A stretch of DNA of 64,000 nucleotides, from the NCBI GenBank assembly GCA_022578605.1, contig MU394058.1:310001-374000 (forward strand). Direction: 5' to 3'. Below the pieces are notes generated by a model, which saw only the letters and a program-made list of their open reading frames with translations, ran no database searches and had not been told where the DNA came from. This DNA comes from Camillea tinctor (Eukaryota > Ascomycota > Sordariomycetes > Xylariales > Xylariaceae). Each line of letters begins with the position of its first letter. Positions within the stretch are counted from its first letter, which is position 1. The position numbers and the translations under genes are program-made. Of this stretch, positions 54,245-63,857 are shown piece by piece.

Positions 54245-55805
54245 ATGGCTGCCGTAAAGACACCTCGACGTCTGGTACTCTGTTTCGACGGTACTGGGAA
54301 TGCTTTCAATGGAGACTCGTCTGATACCAACGTTGTCAAGATCTATCAGATGCTAGATCGTGACAACGCAGAACAATTCCATTACTACCAGCGTACGTAT
54401 GCTTTGACTTCATTCATCTAGTGTCTTCATGGATGGAGGATGAGGATTCATGTGGACTCTATCCGGAAAGATAGCTGATACTGACTGACCATCACTAGCC
54501 GGTATTGGAACTTATGTTGAGGGTAAAGTTGCATCGCCCAACACCCCGTTGCGTCGATTCATCGCGCGAGTCCAAGCGACTCTCGACGAAGCCATCGGCA
54601 GCAGCTTCGTGGACCATGTGACCTCGGGCTACCGCTTCCTGATGCGCTACTACAACCCCGGAGACTGTGTTTACATCTTCGGCTTCTCACGGGGTGCCTA
54701 CACGGCTCGATTCCTCGCGGAAATGGTGCACATGGTCGGCCTTCTCTCGCGCGGGAACGAGGAAATGGTGCGTTTCGCGTGGGAGACGTTCGCTGAGTTC
54801 CAGCAAGCGCGAGGCAAACCGAAGCCCTCGAAGAAGGATCGTGAGCGCATCGACTTCATGAAGAAATTCAAGAAGACTTTTTGCCGGCCCCAGGTTAACA
54901 TTCACTTTCTGGGCCTCTTCGACTGCGTCAACAGCGTCGGGCAGTTCGAGATCCCCCTGTTTCGCAAGTCGTTTGAGCACATGGCCACACCAGCTGCTAC
55001 CCACGTCCGGCACGCGGTGTCCATCCACGAGCGGAGAGTCAAGTTCAAGCCTGCGCTGTTCGTCCCCGAAGACACGAAGTCTTCGAACGATGTGGTTGAG
55101 ATGTGGTTCGCCGGTAACCACGGAGACGTTGGCGGAGGCTGGAAGAAGGATAAGGGGGAGGAGCACCTGCTCTCTGATACTCCGCTCCTGTGGATGATTC
55201 AGGAAGCACTAAACTTGGAAGATAATGAGTCGAAGCTAGCCTTCAAGACGCTTAAGGTAGAGCATCGAGACAAAGTAGAGGACAGCTCTGAGAAGGGCCT
55301 CAAGCATACTCTAGCGGCAGCCACTCTCTTGAAGCAACGCAACTACTGCTTTCACGATATGCTCATATTTGGCGTCGGGGCAACATGGCTCATGACTATC
55401 ATCTGGTGGATTATCGGTGAGTGTGTCAAGAAACCAACTGCCCTCAGATCAAAAAAGCTAACTGGAATTATCACAGAGTCCCTTCCTTTCTTCACCCGCT
55501 TGGAGCTAGAGAACGGCAAATGGGTACCTCGTTACTGGCCACCAAATCTTGGCGCTCCTCGCGGCATTCCCAACGGAGCCAAGATCCACAAGAGCGTGTA
55601 CGAGCTACGACAGGCTGGGCATCTCACAGAGGAGCAGTTGCCAAAGACAGGGGGCGATAACCACCCGCATGTCAATGTCAAAGGTGCGCTGAATGTCTGG
55701 GCCCGGATTAGGTTGGAGGCGCAGAAGCGGGAGAAGGAGATGAACGAGAACCAGCCACTAACAAATGGGTTCGCGCACGCCATGGCAAACGGATCTGCGC
55801 ATTAG
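54245..55805 (+). CDS. DUF2235 alpha/beta-hydrolase-like protein
   Basis: Exons are 54245-54392, 54499-55416 and 55477-55805, giving 464 aa. The second intron (60 bp, GTGAGT...GCTAAC...CACAG) is in frame and free of stops, so an unspliced frame runs through; splicing gives IIESLPFF, matching the family better. Marks of PF09994 are [14 protein letters not shown] at the N-terminus, [16 protein letters not shown] (GxSxG nucleophile elbow), [12 protein letters not shown] and [13 protein letters not shown]. Bacterial relatives include Tle1-type phospholipase effectors; fungal members are common and mostly uncharacterised, so lipase activity is inference. A hydrophobic segment ([19 protein letters not shown]) precedes the C-terminal basic/Asn-rich tail. 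The gene is divergent from the fatty-acid oxygenase, which could make it a supplier of free fatty acids. Confidence 0.9.
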
Positions 55806-57487
55806 TGACGAGGAAACATAGGTCTGGTACATAAGATGGTGATGTCGCTCCTGATACTCAAAAAGGCAATAGTTGTAGTTGTAGTTGTAGTAGTCTAGCT
55901 CAGTATATGTCATTCCTTGTTTCTTACTAAAGCCCCTATAGCTAAACTTTTAGTACTGAAGTTGTACTTATGCTGCTATGTAGTAAACATGTAGTATACT
56001 GTGGAGTGACGGGTAAAATGCGGAGGAGGATGTATACATGTTACACTACATCTGAATACTACCCCTTTATACCACTATACTATTCCTTACCATTCTCCTC
56101 ACTTACTCCTTTAAGTATATGCATAGTACCATTGACGTGAGCAGATTCAGAGTCTTTTCTCAACTTTCACAATACCTAAGTACTCCGTACCTAAATATCA
56201 ATAATCTGTATACCCTAGTAAATAGTCCTACACTTATCTGTTTAAAAATTAAAATTAAATAAATTAATAATTATAATTGGACTCTTTTTTATTTTTTATT
56301 TGTTTTTATATAAAAAAGAAAAGTTATAGGTAATGTTACATTTTCAAACTAATATGCAGTGTAAACTCACAACCCTGTCCGGGAGTAACCTCATCCATCG
56401 ACTACCTCCTCAGCTCTTGTACCCTAGACGTAGTACTAGTCTGTCATCTCTGCATCATGCAATGCAGACCCCCTCGTACCACCACCCATTCAACTACTCC
56501 CCCGGTCTTCAGTGGTCGGCGAGGTTAGTGAGTCCTACATACGACTTCAATACTCTCCAAACGCATGTATGTCATCGACGGCATGAACCGAAGCATCACT
56601 ATCCTCAATATAGGTAGAGAGCTAGTAATACCCTGCATGTACATATTATTGATATATAACCAGTGTCGAACGCAAGCTCAGTGCCGCGTGCTTGTTTCGT
56701 ATTCGACCAGATAGCGAGAGCAAGTTGGCACGCAGACCGATACACCTATGGGAATCTGGGGATTGCTCATCATTGACTTGTGCTCTCTTGGTGAGGTTAC
56801 CTTATTCTGCACTGTCTATTCGGCACTGCAGCATACAGCATCGTGCATATGTATCCCCCGGCCTCTTCTTCACTCCCCCCTTTTACCAGAAAAAAAGGCT
56901 TATACTGTAGCCGACTTCTAGGGCGCTTCCATCGTCATCAGCTAGCCACAGTCACAAAGCCAGTATGTAGGAGGTATCACATCAACGGCTTCGATCTTCC
57001 CTTTTAAGGCTGTAAGTTGTCGACGTGGCGCCTCAACACTAGTTTCCGGTAGTCCCGGTTTCTGGAACGGGATGTGATATGGAGGAGAGCGACTCGTGTT
57101 CTGCTTGCAAATATCTACTTTAATTTCTTAACCGAGTAAGAGAAGGACAGCATCGACCTCGGCGGGATGCGCGACAAGCAAAGTGGCTTGCTGACGGCTT
57201 GGAAAGCTGCTGGGGAAGGTCAGAGAGGCTGGACAAACGATCGAGAGCGTCGTCGTACGGGCAAGGCTGAATTATTGCGACTAGGGAGCGGCGGCATTGC
57301 ATAGTTCTACCTATGACTTACGCGTTCATCAATATTGTTCCTCCAACTTCTGCTGGATTATAATTGAGCTGAATCTTTTTCAGCATCTGAAGGCTCAATT
57401 CCATTATCTGTCACCATCCTCTCTTCGTCAGTATTTGATTCAAATAGATACCAGCGTAACTCTTTACATCTGAGTTCTTCATCCATC
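55806..57487. other. Intergenic region
   Basis: DUF2235 3' flank (GTAGTT repeats near 55870-55890), a strongly AT-rich stretch at about 56220-56330, and DNA before the lectin gene. The ORFs at 56333-56617, 56692-56910 and 57120-57302 have no supporting features. Confidence 0.55.
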
Positions 57488-58784
57488 ATGGCTGCCTCTT
57501 CCATTCCCGTTGTGACGGATATCCATCCACAATCCTTTATTGGAGGATTCCAATTCAACAATGGCCGTAGCTACGTTGGTGCACCTTTCCTTGTCTCGTT
57601 CATTCCTCTCCCTTTATTCTCAAATACTGAGTCCGTAATCGACTAACTTGGAATTAGCGAATTTTCTATCAGGACAAAGCAGGCCTCATACATGCCTGCG
57701 TGACCGACAACTGGGGCGGCAAATGGAGTTACGGAGACTCCCAACCGATAACCAGGCCTAATGAGGCTATGGTTCCAACGCCCATTACTTCAACCATCTA
57801 CTCGGACAAACAAGGGGTACATCTCACTTGTCAACCCCCAGGGACCGATGTACCGGAAGAAGCTAATAGATAAACAGGGTCACTCACGCACCTTCTATAT
57901 CACCAAGGATCATAAAATTGCGTGTTTTGCGGTCGGCGGCGGCAAGAATGGGGTGATTGGGAACTGGGTCACGGCTCCATACAGTAGACTTGGAGCCATT
58001 AGCTGGGTATACAATGGCGTCGGTCATATGCGGTAAATCTCCCTTATCCCCCTTAAATCAACTCCTCCAAATAGTCATCTTACTGACGTAAGACAGGCTC
58101 TACTACCAAAGTAATGACGATCATATTCAGGAGCTCTGCTGGGACGGGAGCGGCGATTTCAAGGCTGGACATCGCTTCCCTTGCCCAAAGAAGGGCACGT
58201 CTTTAGCCTTTGTCAATCTTGCGCCGAAGGCAAGCTCGCCGATCATCCGAGGATATTACCAGCATACCACTGATCACATTCTCGAGGTTCGGTGGGAGAA
58301 TGGACACTGGGGTGCAGGTATGTGTTCTCCCCTTCCCATTCTATCATCGCCGATAGCCATAAATGAGCATATGAGTTAGGTAAGAATGCTGACACGTTCT
58401 TCTATAGGCCCGCTCGACATCGGCCCCGTCCGTAGCGATGGCTATGATACGGCACACATCAGCGCGTGCGCTTCCGCGGCTGGCGTGGTCGCGCAGTACT
58501 GGGCGGTTGCATCGAATGTCAGCGACTGCCACTTGACCTACGAGCGCTGGGAGCAGAACGGCCAGTGCAAAGGCAACAACAGCGGCAGCTGCATTGTGCC
58601 TTGCTTCTCCAAGGGCAACCCGCACTTCCTGGCCACGTGCCACGTGCCTGACAACACCGACGAGACTAGGATCAGACTGTTTTTCGTGGGCTGCAATGGC
58701 AAGCTGTGCGAGGCGAGGAGGGAGAACGGACACTGGGGCTGGGGCGGAAAGGAGTGTGGGAATATCAAGTGGGAGAAGTGTTAG
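57488..58784 (+). CDS. Fucose-specific-lectin-like beta-propeller protein
   Basis: Exons are 57488-57574, 57658-57816, 57878-58032, 58097-58317 and 58408-58784, giving 332 aa, near the ~310 of the Aleuria aurantia lectin family. Blade-like repeats recur: RIFYQDKAGLIHACVTDNW, RTFYITKDHKIACFAVGGG, RLYYQSNDDHIQELCWDGSG, RGYYQHTTDHILEVRWENGHWG and RLFFVGCNGKLCEARRENGHWGWG. The pattern (Y/F)YQ...I.E..W...W is that of AAL-type six-bladed propellers that bind fucosylated glycans. The match is by motif only and the C-terminal third is unusually Cys-rich (about nine Cys), which AAL is not; a related glycan-binding propeller is possible. There is no signal peptide, as in other AAL-type lectins. The first donor (GTTGGT) is weak, making exon 1 the least certain. 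Confidence 0.75.
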
Positions 58785-59804
58785 GTTAGTTGACGTAGGA
58801 TGGCAGACCGAAAGATAGCTACGACCTGGTGGGATGCCCCCTATAAATTGTTAGCAAGTTGGTATTAGGACCTAATACAGCAGCATTCTTACAACAGCCA
58901 CAGATATAACCCGTCAGTAATATATCATATCAGACCCCTTATAAGCCACGACTAAGGTGATTGCATTTCAGCTTAATATAAACTAACCTAGTTCATTACT
59001 ATGCCATGCAGTCACCTCTTTATGACCTACTATGTAGTAATTGGTGGGTTAAGAACTACAACAGACCCGTAGCGCGGGGTCCGGCTCATATGTCTTATTT
59101 TCCTCTTACCTCATGGAAACGCAAGCGATATATGTAACATGATCTCGAAAGCGTCAAAACCATGCTAGAGATCGTCTCCACACCCCTTATACGAGTGGCA
59201 GTACCTAGATAGCAACGCCAACGCACCATTAGGCAAAACATCGGCAATGCAATGCAATGCAGTAGGTGGATGTTTACGCAATATAGCACGACATGCCACT
59301 TACATATGTCGGTGGTCTGCAGACGGCGGAGTTTGAGGGCGGAGTTGGGGAGTTGAATGTCGAAGGCGGAGTTTCCCGTTATGGGTCGCTCGGAAGAATC
59401 TCTCGTTTCTTCTCCTCCACCTGACAACACCGTAGGATAGATGTGGCATTTGTGGAAGGGGGTTTCACATGATGGCCTGTGAGAAAATAAAAGGCAGTGG
59501 TGAATTTGTTGATTTGGGATGCCAGATATTAAGCTTCGAGACACGTTGTGGGTGAAAAGGGGGGATAGGAATAATATGTACGATGCGAGGATGTAGCGCA
59601 TTTTACTTGACATATGTTCAATGACATGCATAGGAATGATCTAGAATAACCAAAACTATGTTGATGATTTTTCTATGGGAGGATATGTAAAACATTCGTG
59701 GCTTGTACTCCATCTACCCTTTTCTACTAATCTAGGGGGTAATGAACACGGTTGACAATGCTACAATCTAACGCCATAATCTCTATTCCAACACCATCGA
59801 CAGT
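58785..59804. other. Intergenic region with one candidate minus-strand gene
   Basis: Lies between the lectin 3' end and the acetyltransferase 3' end. Apart from the candidate at 59095-59601 it is AT-rich and empty. Confidence 0.5.
59095..59601 (-). CDS. Candidate small secreted or hypothetical protein
   Basis: The open frame extends to an upstream ATG at 59631; the ATG at 59601 begins MRYILASYILFLSPLFTHN, which resembles a signal peptide. The middle (RDSSERPITGNSAFDIQLP, NSALKLRRLQTTDIC) looks coding and is followed by a donor-like ATGTAAGTG, after which the frame becomes Cys/Leu-rich and less protein-like. An intron acceptor-like CTCACAG lies after LLFS. The true gene is probably shorter and spliced, or absent; boundaries are not reliable. 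Confidence 0.3.
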   Translation of the reverse strand: MRYILASYILFLSPLFTHNVSRSLISGIPNQQIHHCLLFSHRPSCETPFHKCHIYPTVLSGGGEETRDSSERPITGNSAFDIQLPNSALKLRRLQTTDICKWHVVLYCVNIHLLHCIALPMFCLMVRWRCYLGTATRIRGVETISSMVLTLSRSCYIYRLRFHEVRGK

Positions 59805-60622
59805 TTATTGTCTATCCACCATCTTATTGTACGGGTTATTAGGGTCTGCCCGCTCCTCCTCAACCGTAGGCAGCGTCTTAATCACCTTGGCCGGGGAACC
59901 CAGCGCCACCGAGTAGGGGGGGATACTCTTAGTCACGACAGAGCCGGCACCGATGGTGCATCCCTTCCCGATAGTGACTCCGGGCAGGATTGTGGTGCCG
60001 CCTCCGATCCAGCAGTCGTCCTCGATCCGGATGGCATGTCCGAACTCGACGAACTTGATGCGGGATAGCACACTAGTATCGTGGCCCGCGGTGTATATGC
60101 TCACGTTGGGCCCCATCTGGACGCGGTCACCAATGATGACCAAGCTGGTGTCCAGGATGGTTAAGCTACAGGGGAGTGTAACCGTTAGCCTCGGATATCG
60201 TGCAAGCTTGGTAAGGGAATTAGGAGTGCTCTCACTTGAAGTTCATGAAGCAGTTCTTTCCAATGACAATATTGCATCCGTAGTCGGGTCGGAATGGCGC
60301 CTCGATGAAAGTGCCTGTGCCTACACTGCCCAGGAATGCCTCGAGTAGCCGGAAACGGGTCTCGGTCGCTCTGTCCATAGAATAGCTAGCGAGATCGAAA
60401 CTGTTGAACATGTATGTTGCAGTTCGGGCTCTATGCCGGGCCTCCATAAGTTCCGGCTTGAGGGGGTCGTATCTGCAGACCATTAGACCTTTATGTTGTC
60501 CTTAGGAGAGCCTATTCTTACAGCATGCCGGATATCATCTTCTCATATTCCTCGCCATCGGGGATTCCGGTGAGGGACTTTGAAAAGGCAATGAGCTCCT
60601 CATCTTTTTGTTCCTTGGCCAT
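59805..60622 (-). CDS. Hexapeptide-repeat O-acetyltransferase (maltose/galactoside acetyltransferase-like)
   Basis: Exons (minus) are 60522-60622, 60236-60472 and 59805-60165, giving 232 aa, close to the ~190-230 of the family. Junctions read MISGML|YDPLKPEL and CFMNF|NLTILD. The N-terminal Mac domain (KMISGMLYDPLKPELMEARHRAR) is followed by a left-handed beta-helix of hexapeptides: GCNIVIGKNCFMN, VIIGDRVQMGPNVSIYTAGHD and CWIGGGTTILPGVTIGKGCTIGAGSVVTKSIPP. The His of YTAGHD is the expected catalytic base. These trimeric cytosolic enzymes move acetyl from acetyl-CoA to sugar hydroxyls; yeast has the comparable YJL218W. The acceptor is unknown. ATG 60622 has A at -3. Transcription runs towards the lectin gene, away from the tRNA. 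Confidence 0.92.
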
Positions 60623-61857
60623 GATGATATACGGACAATGGATTCTAGGATGGCACTGTTTAGGAGTATGGAATACCCTTCACAAATAGAAGATGTAGGA
60701 ATATTGTGAGTAGGTGTCTTGGGGGGGGGAAACAGGACTTTGTAGGTAGATTATGAGTTAAATGGTTGGTCTAAGTATAGATTATATAGATATAGTACCT
60801 ACTAGTAGGTAGTAGGAGGTATCGGCATCTACCTAGGTAGGTTAGGCGGGGGACCTACTTCCGTACAGACTGCTCTTAAGCTATAAGGCCTGATGGACCC
60901 GGTAGGTATAACCCTATTTCTGGATCGCTGCTACTTACTGCCTGAACTAGAACTGAATGGCGAATAAATGCAACTCCCAGCACGTGGTATTGTTACATCT
61001 ACCCACACCTACAAGGTGCTAATCTGCTCTAGATCAGAGCACTAAGTATAAAGTATAGCCGAAACCTCCGTCCCCCGCTGCATATTGGCTTTTAGCTTTC
61101 AAAAGCTCGCACAGCATGATGTAAATGCAAGGAAACCCCCACTATCATCAGAGCTTAACAGGAAGGCTTACCCGTTGGTAGTGGCTGTACAATAGGTATG
61201 GCACTCTCTTACCTTCCTAGTTCAATGCGTTGGCCTGTTGAAGAAGAGCCTTCTATGTAGCGATAAGTGGAGGATCACCTGCAATTCATAAAATACTAGT
61301 AAAAGGCTCTTTCGTCTATTTATTTCTTGTGAAATTGATACAGGTAAGTTAACATGGGTAAGAATGACATTTACCTTACTTTAAGTGTGGTAATTAAAGA
61401 ACATGGTAAAATAGGTGTGCCTAGCTAGGTAGGTAAATATAGAAACAGCCAGATATTTTACTATCTCATATGACCAGATCAACATTGTAAAAAAGCTGAA
61501 GAATAAATCAGTAAAGAAGGATAAGTAAGTAGCATCGGCAAGCCTACAATTCTACAAGCCTCGGAGCTTGACGACCCAGCCCCACTATACCCAGACCCCA
61601 CCACCCTAGCAAGGTAAGCTTCCCATAGGTCAGCAAACACCCCTGCCCCTCTCTCTTCCCCTCCACTCACAAACTCGATCCCATCGCACCTACCTATCCT
61701 ACATAAACCAAAATAAGCCGCCGTTCCATCACCAGCTCACCACCTTAGCCCGCCCAGCAGTCTCCGTTGACGCAGCTAAGCAGGTCGAGCTACGAGCCCA
61801 GCAGTCGGGTCGGCGACGAGTCGCCGCCTGGCTACCGGGTCACCGTGACACAAAGTG
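60623..61857. other. Intergenic region
   Basis: Acetyltransferase promoter side, with TAGGTA/TACCTA-rich palindromic DNA at 60775-60860. The last ~170 bp before the tRNA are GC-richer and include a 20-bp match (61800-61819) to the repeat at 2138-2157. The ORF 61479-61670 is not supported. Confidence 0.55.
61800..61819 (+). repeat. Short match to dispersed repeat copy A
   Basis: Matches 2138-2157 at 17 of 20 bases, with C here wherever copy A has T. It lies 39 bp upstream of the tRNA gene in a GC-richer block. Chance similarity cannot be excluded at this length. Confidence 0.3.
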
Positions 61858-61950
61858 GGCGTGGTGGTCTAGTGGTATGATTCTCGCTTAGGGTAACACC
61901 CTATGCTTCCAGCTTGCGAGAGGTCCCGGGTTCAATCCCCGGCCAGGCCC
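61858..61950 (+). tRNA. tRNA-Pro (anticodon AGG) with 21-nt intron
   Basis: Exons are 61858-61893 and 61915-61950, with an intron 61894-61914 one base 3' of the anticodon, the standard nuclear position. The A box TGGTCTAGTGG and B box GGTTCAATCCC are intact. The anticodon arm CTCGC-TTAGGGT-GCGAG is perfect, and the T stem CCGGG/CCCGG is perfect. The acceptor stem GGCGTGG/CCAGGCC pairs except G4-G69. Discriminator C73 is as expected for eukaryotic tRNA-Pro. T-rich DNA (TTTATTTTTATTTT) follows within 15 bp as pol III terminator. The mature length is 72 nt before CCA addition. Confidence 0.9.
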
Positions 61951-61957
61951 TTCACTT

Positions 61958-61978
61958 TATTTTTATTTTATTTTTTAT
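61958..61978 (+). terminator. Pol III T-rich terminator of tRNA-Pro
   Basis: The TTTATTTTTATTTTATTTTTT tract begins eight bases after the last tRNA base; its T5 and T4 runs would stop RNA polymerase III. Confidence 0.75.
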
Positions 61979-62747
61979 TTTCCTTTTCTTCTTTTGATTT
62001 AATTCTCTCCTTTCCATACTTATACGGCCATATCTTTTTGAACAATAGACTGCTAAGTGTGTATGTCTTATTTACTAGTGTGTATACTCGGTGATTAATT
62101 AATTGACTAAAAACTAACTGGACAAGGCAACTTAACAACGTGGTGGTTAAATGTTTTCAATACGGCTTTGTTGATATAGCCAGTTTATCGTCTCTCATAG
62201 CCTTATACAGACAGTTGAGGGCGGATGTGTGACAGGTCTCCCTTATCTCTAGTGTTATATTTATTTATTAAATACACAGATATATACGTCTTATTCACAA
62301 TTAGAGAGAGGGGATATAAAGAATACCTAAAAGTAAAATTAATATATAAAAGAAAAAAAAATCAATGGGAACCTGAAATCAAATTACATTAAACAGTAGT
62401 GAACACTGAAGGTTCCCAATATGAAGCTACGCAATTTACTTAAGGGTGAAACGTGTGAAAAATAATACCCCATAGGGAAAGCTTCTCATTATCAAATTAA
62501 ATGAAAAATGATAAAACCCGTCTGGCAATGAAGGATGTTTATTTCAAGAAGCATGGTACCAAAGGTATCATCTCTCCCAGGTAGGTCTATGCTTCCGCAA
62601 GAGCTTGTGATACTATCAACAGCATACCCTCGTACCCTACCTAACCCGTACCTGTATCTTATCCTGCGGCTATATCCATCTGTACCCCCCCTTCTCCAGC
62701 ACAGGTAATAAGAATCTAGTGCAGCATGCACCTAATCTACCCCTGCC
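61979..62747. other. Intergenic region
   Basis: AT-rich DNA between the tRNA and the 3' end of med4. No gene, RNA or repeat is supported. Confidence 0.6.
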
Positions 62748-63857
62748 TCAATCATCATCATCGTCATCATCCCCGCCCATGAACTGGAACTGCTTCTTCT
62801 CGCCCACCGGGGAGCTACTCGGGGGCGGGACTCCGCCCGGCCCAGCCGCCCCCGCCGCCGCCGTATTCAGCCCCATGCTAACGCTCGCGCGCCTCCACCC
62901 CTCCGCCTCCTCCTTCTCCCGGGCCCTCTCGCGCTCGGCGCGCAAGCGCGCATGCTCCTCGCGCAGCCTGCGATCCCTGTCCTCTCTCTCGGCGCGCTCG
63001 CGGTCCTCCTGGGCGCGGCGCTCGTCCTCCTCGCGCTCGCGCCGCGCCTTCTCCTCCTCCGGGTCGTAGTTCTCCGCGTCGATGCCTTGCTCGGCGATGA
63101 ACGCCAGCGACGCGATGGCGCCCTTGCGCACCTGCTCCTCGCTCGGCCACGGCACGAACTCGAGGCCCGTGTGCGGGTTCAGGTGCGCGTTGAGCGCGTC
63201 CGGCAGCACCGCCGTCGTCGTCGTCGTCGTCGACGACGACTGCTGCGACGCGTCGAACGACGCCCCGTTGCTGGTGGCGGCGGGCGTGGCGCTCGCGGTC
63301 TGCGGTTGCGTGCCGTTGGGGGTCTCGCCCGGGGTGGTGGCCGCGGTCTCGGTGCCCCCGTTTTCGGCCTTGAGCTGCGAGTCGGCTGCCGTGGCCGGGA
63401 CGCTGTTGACGGCGCCTACTGGCGGGATGGTCGTCTTGCTTATCCTACGAGCGTAGGCCAGCAGCTCGTCGTACTTGATTTCGTGGCTCGGCCCGGCGGG
63501 GAATACGGTGGCGGGCGTGCTGATCAGCTCCTTGCGCGTGTTGGCCAGCAGGCGCAGGGTGTCTTTGATCTGGCCATCGAGGCTGGTGGTGGCAGCGCGA
63601 AGCTCTTGAATGCGGCGGTAGTTGGACTGGTGGGTTTGCACTGGATCGGTGGTCAGTGTGTATTTTTTTATTGGTTTCAATGTTAAGGTATTAATGTAAG
63701 AATTCTCACAGTCTTGCAGGCCCTTGTTGAGTTCCTCGTCTACTCTCTCTAACTCGACGACCTGGTGCGTAGAGGGGTTGTACTTAGCAATCGAGTCAAC
63801 TAAAGACTCTAATGCCCTTTCGACGCGGTCGAAGCGAGTGTCGAGTTGTTTATTCAT
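62748..63857 (-). CDS. med4: Mediator complex subunit 4
   Basis: Exons (minus) are 63710-63857 and 62748-63640. The 69-bp intron (GTGAGA...GATCCAG) is in frame and stop-free, so an unspliced frame also exists; splicing joins LNKGLQDL to QTHQSNYRRIQEL, restoring the continuous Med4 helix. The product is 346 aa. The helical Med4 domain (PF10018) covers ~1-115 (RFDRVERALESLVDSI, YNPSTHQVVELERVDEELN, LRAATTSLDGQIKDTLRLLANTRKEL). Then comes DELLAYARRISKTTIPP, a Thr/Ala/Ser linker, FVPWPSEEQVRKGAIASLAFI, a highly charged Glu/Arg single-helix region (~245-305) and an acidic Asp7 C-terminus. Med4 sits in the Mediator middle module and links regulators to RNA polymerase II in the nucleus. ATG 63857 has A at -3. 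Confidence 0.94.
   Translation of the reverse strand: MNKQLDTRFDRVERALESLVDSIAKYNPSTHQVVELERVDEELNKGLQDCENSYINTLTLKPIKKYTLTTDPVQTHQSNYRRIQELRAATTSLDGQIKDTLRLLANTRKELISTPATVFPAGPSHEIKYDELLAYARRISKTTIPPVGAVNSVPATAADSQLKAENGGTETAATTPGETPNGTQPQTASATPAATSNGASFDASQQSSSTTTTTTAVLPDALNAHLNPHTGLEFVPWPSEEQVRKGAIASLAFIAEQGIDAENYDPEEEKARREREEDERRAQEDRERAEREDRDRRLREEHARLRAERERAREKEEAEGWRRASVSMGLNTAAAGAAGPGGVPPPSSSPVGEKKQFQFMGGDDDDDDD

Noticed and set aside
62952..63686. 244-aa plus-strand ORF over med4
   Set aside because: Arg-rich antisense shadow of the Glu/Arg-rich med4 exon.
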